Below, in pieces: positions 6,764-9,440 of a stretch of 9,440 nucleotides of DNA. This stretch comes from Mariprofundaceae bacterium. Its GTDB lineage: Bacteria; Pseudomonadota; Zetaproteobacteria; Mariprofundales; Mariprofundaceae. The notes under the pieces are model-generated. The model was not told the DNA's origin, did no database searches, and worked only from the letters and a program-made list of their open reading frames with translations. The stretch is taken from contig JAUZQU010000037.1 of NCBI GenBank assembly GCA_030950835.1, forward strand, positions 1 through 9,440, written 5' to 3'. The translations under genes and the position numbers were made by a program. The stretch's first letter is position 1. Each line of letters opens with the position of its first letter.

Positions 6764-7713
6764 GTCCAAAGTTAAAGGTTGTTTTTGCTGGCACACCTGC
6801 TTTTTCAGTGGCTTGTTTGCAGGCATTGCTGGCAGAAGAAGCTATCCATGTGGTGGGTGTTGTTTCACAACCTGATCGTAAGTCAGGTCGCGGTATGAAG
6901 TTGCGTCCTTCGCCAGTGAAACAAGCGGCTTTAGCTGCTGGTATTGAGGTGATTACGCCTGAAAAACTGCGTGATAATGATGAGGCTTTGTCTTGGTTGC
7001 AAGCGCGTGAGGCGGACATGTTGGTGGTGGTGGCATTTGGTATGATTTTGCCTAAGTCTTGGTTAGATACGCCCAAAGTTGCACCGATTAATGTGCATGC
7101 TTCTTTATTACCCCGCTGGCGCGGAGCAGCCCCGATTGAACGGGCTTTGTTGTCTGGAGATACAGAAACAGGCGTGGGCATTATGATGATGGAAGAAGGG
7201 CTAGACACAGGCGGAATATTCCTTGAAAAACGCTTGCCTATCAGCCATGAAAGCACAGGTGCTTCGTTATGGGCAGAGCTAGAAACCTTGGGTTGCATTG
7301 CTTTGACTGAAGCTATTTTCAAGATTGCTGCTGGAGAGTTGAAACCCGTAGCACAAGCGGAAAGTGGTGTGACGTATGCCAAAAAGATTCAAAATGATGA
7401 ACGTATGCTCGATTGGGGTTTGGATGCAGCTTATATTGAGCGTTTAGTGCGTTGTTATGCACCAAAACCAGGTGTGCGCAGCTTGTTTTCGGGTAAAATG
7501 TTGAAAATCATCGCAGGTGAAACCCTGAATAAGCAACACCAACAACGCAAAGGCACGGTGTTGGCGATGCAAGAGGGTTTGGACATTGCTTGCGGTGATG
7601 GTGCGATATATCGCATCCAGCAGATTCAACCTGAAGGTAAGAAAGTGATGTTGATTGCCGACTTTTTGCGTGGCTCGCAGATGGCTGTGGGTGATGTGTT
7701 GGGTGATGTGTAG
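6760..7713 (+). CDS. fmt: Methionyl-tRNA formyltransferase
   Basis: Fmt adds a formyl group from 10-formyl-tetrahydrofolate to Met-tRNA(fMet), preparing it for initiation; Def later removes the formyl. At 317 residues the length is typical. The N-terminal formyltransferase domain (about 1-190) contains FAGTPAFS, the substrate loop QPDRKSGRGMKLRPSPVK, and the catalytic set Asn111 and His113 (NVHASLLPRWRGAAPI) plus Asp149 (EEGLDTGG). The C-terminal tRNA-binding domain (about 205-317) is present. ATG 6760 overlaps def by four bases. Its tail encodes near-repeats VGDV-LGDV. It is followed after 25 bases by an AT-rich gene of different composition rather than by rsmB, which often follows fmt. Confidence 0.98.
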   Translation: MSPKLKVVFAGTPAFSVACLQALLAEEAIHVVGVVSQPDRKSGRGMKLRPSPVKQAALAAGIEVITPEKLRDNDEALSWLQAREADMLVVVAFGMILPKSWLDTPKVAPINVHASLLPRWRGAAPIERALLSGDTETGVGIMMMEEGLDTGGIFLEKRLPISHESTGASLWAELETLGCIALTEAIFKIAAGELKPVAQAESGVTYAKKIQNDERMLDWGLDAAYIERLVRCYAPKPGVRSLFSGKMLKIIAGETLNKQHQQRKGTVLAMQEGLDIACGDGAIYRIQQIQPEGKKVMLIADFLRGSQMAVGDVLGDV

Positions 7714-7738
7714 ATAGTTAGAACGAAAAGGAGTCATC

Positions 7739-8125
7739 ATGAAGAAGTTACACATAGCTATCTCAACAAACAAAATGGAAGAAACTGTAAAAGATTACAG
7801 TATTCGCTTGGACATGGAACCATGTTTTTTTATTTCAAATGAGTATGCTCTTTGGCGAACAGATGCATTAAATGTTTCTGTTCGCCAAGACCCAACTTGC
7901 ACTCCTGGCGAACTTAGACATTTAGGATGGGAAGATGATTCTGCCCCGAACTTTAGTAAGGAAGAAGATGTTAATGGTATCACTTGGGAGAGGTTCAGTG
8001 CTCAGCAACAGGCGAATGAAATCAACGATTTATTAGAACTATCAACCAAAGTGAAAGTTCTAATAAATCAATGTGATGCAAAACGTACGTATTATTTAAA
8101 CGATATACAGGATAAGGTTAACTGA
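7739..8125 (+). CDS. AT-rich small protein, probable VOC (glyoxalase-like) fold
   Basis: The 128-residue product begins KKLHIAIST, like the first strand of a vicinal-oxygen-chelate half-module. It continues with a helix (EETVKDYSIRL), strands (YALWRTDALNVSVRQ) and a second His-containing turn (LRHLGW). Such proteins, for example CadI-type, coordinate a metal with His/Glu. Here His5 and His61 are candidate ligands, but only one half-module is clear and the second half (73-128) is a charged helical tail. AAGGAG at 7728-7733 gives a strong ribosome site. The stop overlaps rseC by one base. Hand counting gives 133 G+C of 360 bases (37%) across 7741-8100, versus about 49% in a 120-base sample of fmt and 55% in 120 bases of rseC, so it may be a recent arrival. 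Substrate unknown. Confidence 0.6.
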   Translation: MKKLHIAISTNKMEETVKDYSIRLDMEPCFFISNEYALWRTDALNVSVRQDPTCTPGELRHLGWEDDSAPNFSKEEDVNGITWERFSAQQQANEINDLLELSTKVKVLINQCDAKRTYYLNDIQDKVN

Positions 8126-8559
8126 TGCAAAAGCAGGGTGTAGTGATTGAAGTGGTAGCTGATCATGTGGTGATTCGCTCGGAAAAAGAGTCCTCTTGTG
8201 GTTCGTGCGCGGGTAAAGCGTCTTGTGGCACTTTAGGCTCTTGGGATATTGCCAAAAAACAAAAAAATCAAATCGATATTACCCTGCCCAATACTTTGCA
8301 GGCGCAAGTTGGTGATGTGGTGACGGTGGAAGTGCCTGACAATTTGATTTTAAAGGCAAGTATGATGTTTTATGGTCTGCCTGTGTTGGCTTTTTTATTA
8401 TTAGGTGGTTTGAGTTTTGTATTGGCTGATGCGGCAGGTTGGTCGGGTGACTTATTCTCAGCCTTAGGCGGATCTTCTGGCGCAATGTTCATCTGGATTT
8501 GGTTGATGCAACGCCCCAACACCATGCCTTTACCTGTCATGGTGAACAAACAAGGATGA
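8125..8559 (+). CDS. rseC: RseC/MucC-family inner-membrane protein
   Basis: The 144-residue protein has a cytosolic N-terminal domain with the three-cysteine pattern Cys25-x2-Cys28-x5-Cys34 (CGSCAGKASC), a polar stretch, then two membrane helices (about 78-101 and 109-128). This is the layout of RseC, whose Escherichia coli member aids the SoxR-reducing system and modulates sigma-E signalling, and of MucC in Pseudomonas. The Cys set suggests an iron-sulphur or redox site; that is inference. The ATG at 8125 overlaps the preceding stop (TGATG) and has AAGG at 8113-8116. The next gene is a Do-family protease, as in mucC-mucD, but rseA, rseB and rpoE are absent from the flanks visible here. Confidence 0.9.
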   Translation: MQKQGVVIEVVADHVVIRSEKESSCGSCAGKASCGTLGSWDIAKKQKNQIDITLPNTLQAQVGDVVTVEVPDNLILKASMMFYGLPVLAFLLLGGLSFVLADAAGWSGDLFSALGGSSGAMFIWIWLMQRPNTMPLPVMVNKQG

Positions 8560-8643
8560 TGAAGGCTGCGATAGCTGATATTCATTCAACATTCATCTTT
8601 CGCCATCACACTTTTGTCATCTTGATATGCTAAGGAGATTACT
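8560..8643 (+). promoter_or_regulatory. 84-base intergenic region with the protease ribosome binding site
   Basis: This is the largest gap on the 3' half. It probably carries a promoter for the protease, but I cannot identify convincing -35 and -10 hexamers, and a sigma-E type GAACTT element is not evident. AAGGAG at 8632-8637, six bases before TTG 8644, is the one clear signal. No terminator hairpin is evident after rseC. Confidence 0.4.
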
Positions 8644-9440
8644 TTGAAAAAAACGATGATATTGTATGTAGCAGCAGTGCTTTGTTTGAGTATTCCGACA
8701 TGGGTTTTAGCGATGCCTGCCAGTTTTGCCGATTTGGCAGCAGCGCAGAAGGCTTCGGTGGTGAATATTAGTACTACCGAGTATGCCAAAACGCAGAATC
8801 GCCGCTCGTATTCACCCTTTGGCAACCTTCCTGATTCGCCATTCAATGATTTCTTCCATGATTTTTTAGAACAAATGCCACAACAAAAAAAGCAAGAGCG
8901 CCATGCTTTAGGCACAGGTTTTATCCTTTCCAAACAAGGTTATATTGTTACCAACAACCATGTGGTCAAAGATGCTGATGAAATTGTAGTCACCAATAGT
9001 GAAGGTGTTGAATTTGAGGCTGAACTGATTGGCACAGATCCTAAGTTGGATTTAGCCCTGTTGAAAATCCAAAGTAAGCAGCTGCGCCCAGTGACCTTGG
9101 GCAATTCCGATAAGATGCGAGTAGGAGATTGGGTGGTTGCTATTGGTAACCCTTTTGGCTTGGAACAAACGGTGACGGCGGGTATTGTCTCTGCTAAAGG
9201 TAGGGTGATTGGCTCTGGTCCTTATGATGATTTTATTCAAACCGATGCCGCGATTAACCCTGGTAATTCGGGCGGGCCTTTGTTTAACGTTCGAGGCGAG
9301 GTAATTGGTATCAAGACGGCGATTATATCGCAAAGTGGTGGTAATAATGGCATTGGTTTTGCCATTCCTATCAATTTGGCGAAGTCGGTATTTAAAGATT
9401 TGCGCGAAAATGGGCATGTTAGACGGGCAAGGCTTGGGGT
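8644..9440 (+). CDS. Do-family periplasmic serine protease, DegP/DegQ/MucD type (3' end outside window)
   Basis: This is a periplasmic protein quality-control protease/chaperone. Translation starts at TTG 8644, supported by AAGGAG six bases upstream; ATG 8656 is an alternative but loses the KK of the signal peptide. The signal peptide is about residues 1-23, with cleavage after VLA. Residues about 50-86 form the polar LA-loop region (PFGNLPDSPFNDFF, QQKKQ) typical of DegQ/DegP. The trypsin-like domain has His106 (VTNNHVV), Asp136 (DPKLDLALLKI) and Ser209 (NPGNSGGPL), a complete catalytic triad. The window ends at RRARLGV, just where the first PDZ domain begins, so the number of PDZ domains is not visible. 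Whether it is DegP, DegQ or MucD cannot be settled from this part. Confidence 0.95.
   Translation, partial: MKKTMILYVAAVLCLSIPTWVLAMPASFADLAAAQKASVVNISTTEYAKTQNRRSYSPFGNLPDSPFNDFFHDFLEQMPQQKKQERHALGTGFILSKQGYIVTNNHVVKDADEIVVTNSEGVEFEAELIGTDPKLDLALLKIQSKQLRPVTLGNSDKMRVGDWVVAIGNPFGLEQTVTAGIVSAKGRVIGSGPYDDFIQTDAAINPGNSGGPLFNVRGEVIGIKTAIISQSGGNNGIGFAIPINLAKSVFKDLRENGHVRRARLG

Noticed and set aside
6741..7382. A 213-codon minus-strand open frame across fmt.
   Set aside because: It is antisense to the conserved formyltransferase domain and is a by-product of its codon usage.
7688..7710. A tandem 11-base repeat (TGGGTGATGTG twice, 12-base period) at the end of fmt.
   Set aside because: It lies in the coding frame and encodes VGDV then LGDV, a C-terminal sequence normal for a protein. 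No regulatory role is needed.
9052..9417. A 121-codon minus-strand open frame across the protease domain.
   Set aside because: It is antisense to the catalytic core with its conserved Ser and Asp motifs and has no independent support.

Overview
The window looks like chromosomal DNA of a Gram-negative bacterium, most likely a proteobacterium. The signs are lipoproteins with lipoboxes, a periplasmic Do-family protease, an RseC-type inner-membrane protein, the MEP isoprenoid enzyme IspG and an outer-membrane protein ending in Phe. Composition is moderate, near 50% G+C in the genes I counted. I cannot place it to genus; a gamma- or zetaproteobacterial origin is a guess. All supported genes are on the + strand, packed tightly, and several overlap by 1-4 bases. 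No stretch over 300 bases lacks a gene. I see no tRNA, rRNA, CRISPR array, insertion sequence or prophage gene.

Region 1 (1-1135): the C-terminal end of an outer-membrane beta-barrel-like protein is followed by a strong intrinsic terminator (280-308). Next comes a two-gene ECF sigma factor / zinc-type anti-sigma pair. The terminator ends only 15 bases before the best sigma-factor start (GTG at 324).

Region 2 (1174-5270): a membrane class III adenylate cyclase with periplasmic sensor and HAMP domains overlaps a gene for a TPR-like lipoprotein. Then come ispG and a small lipoprotein of unknown function.

Region 3 (5273-7713): serB, def and fmt are joined with no gap or with overlap. They supply serine biosynthesis and the formylation/deformylation cycle of translation initiation.

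Region 4 (7739-9440): an AT-rich small gene, probably VOC fold, sits between fmt and rseC. A DegP/DegQ-type protease begins from a TTG codon after rseC and runs off the window. rseC next to a Do protease resembles the mucC-mucD end of the Pseudomonas algU-mucABCD cluster, but sigma-E, RseA and RseB are not adjacent here.

Most of the window is ordinary housekeeping DNA. The points most worth a second look are the terminator pressed against the sigma-factor start, the cyclase-lipoprotein pair, and the low-GC gene between fmt and rseC. I found no convincing evidence of a wholly new multi-gene system.
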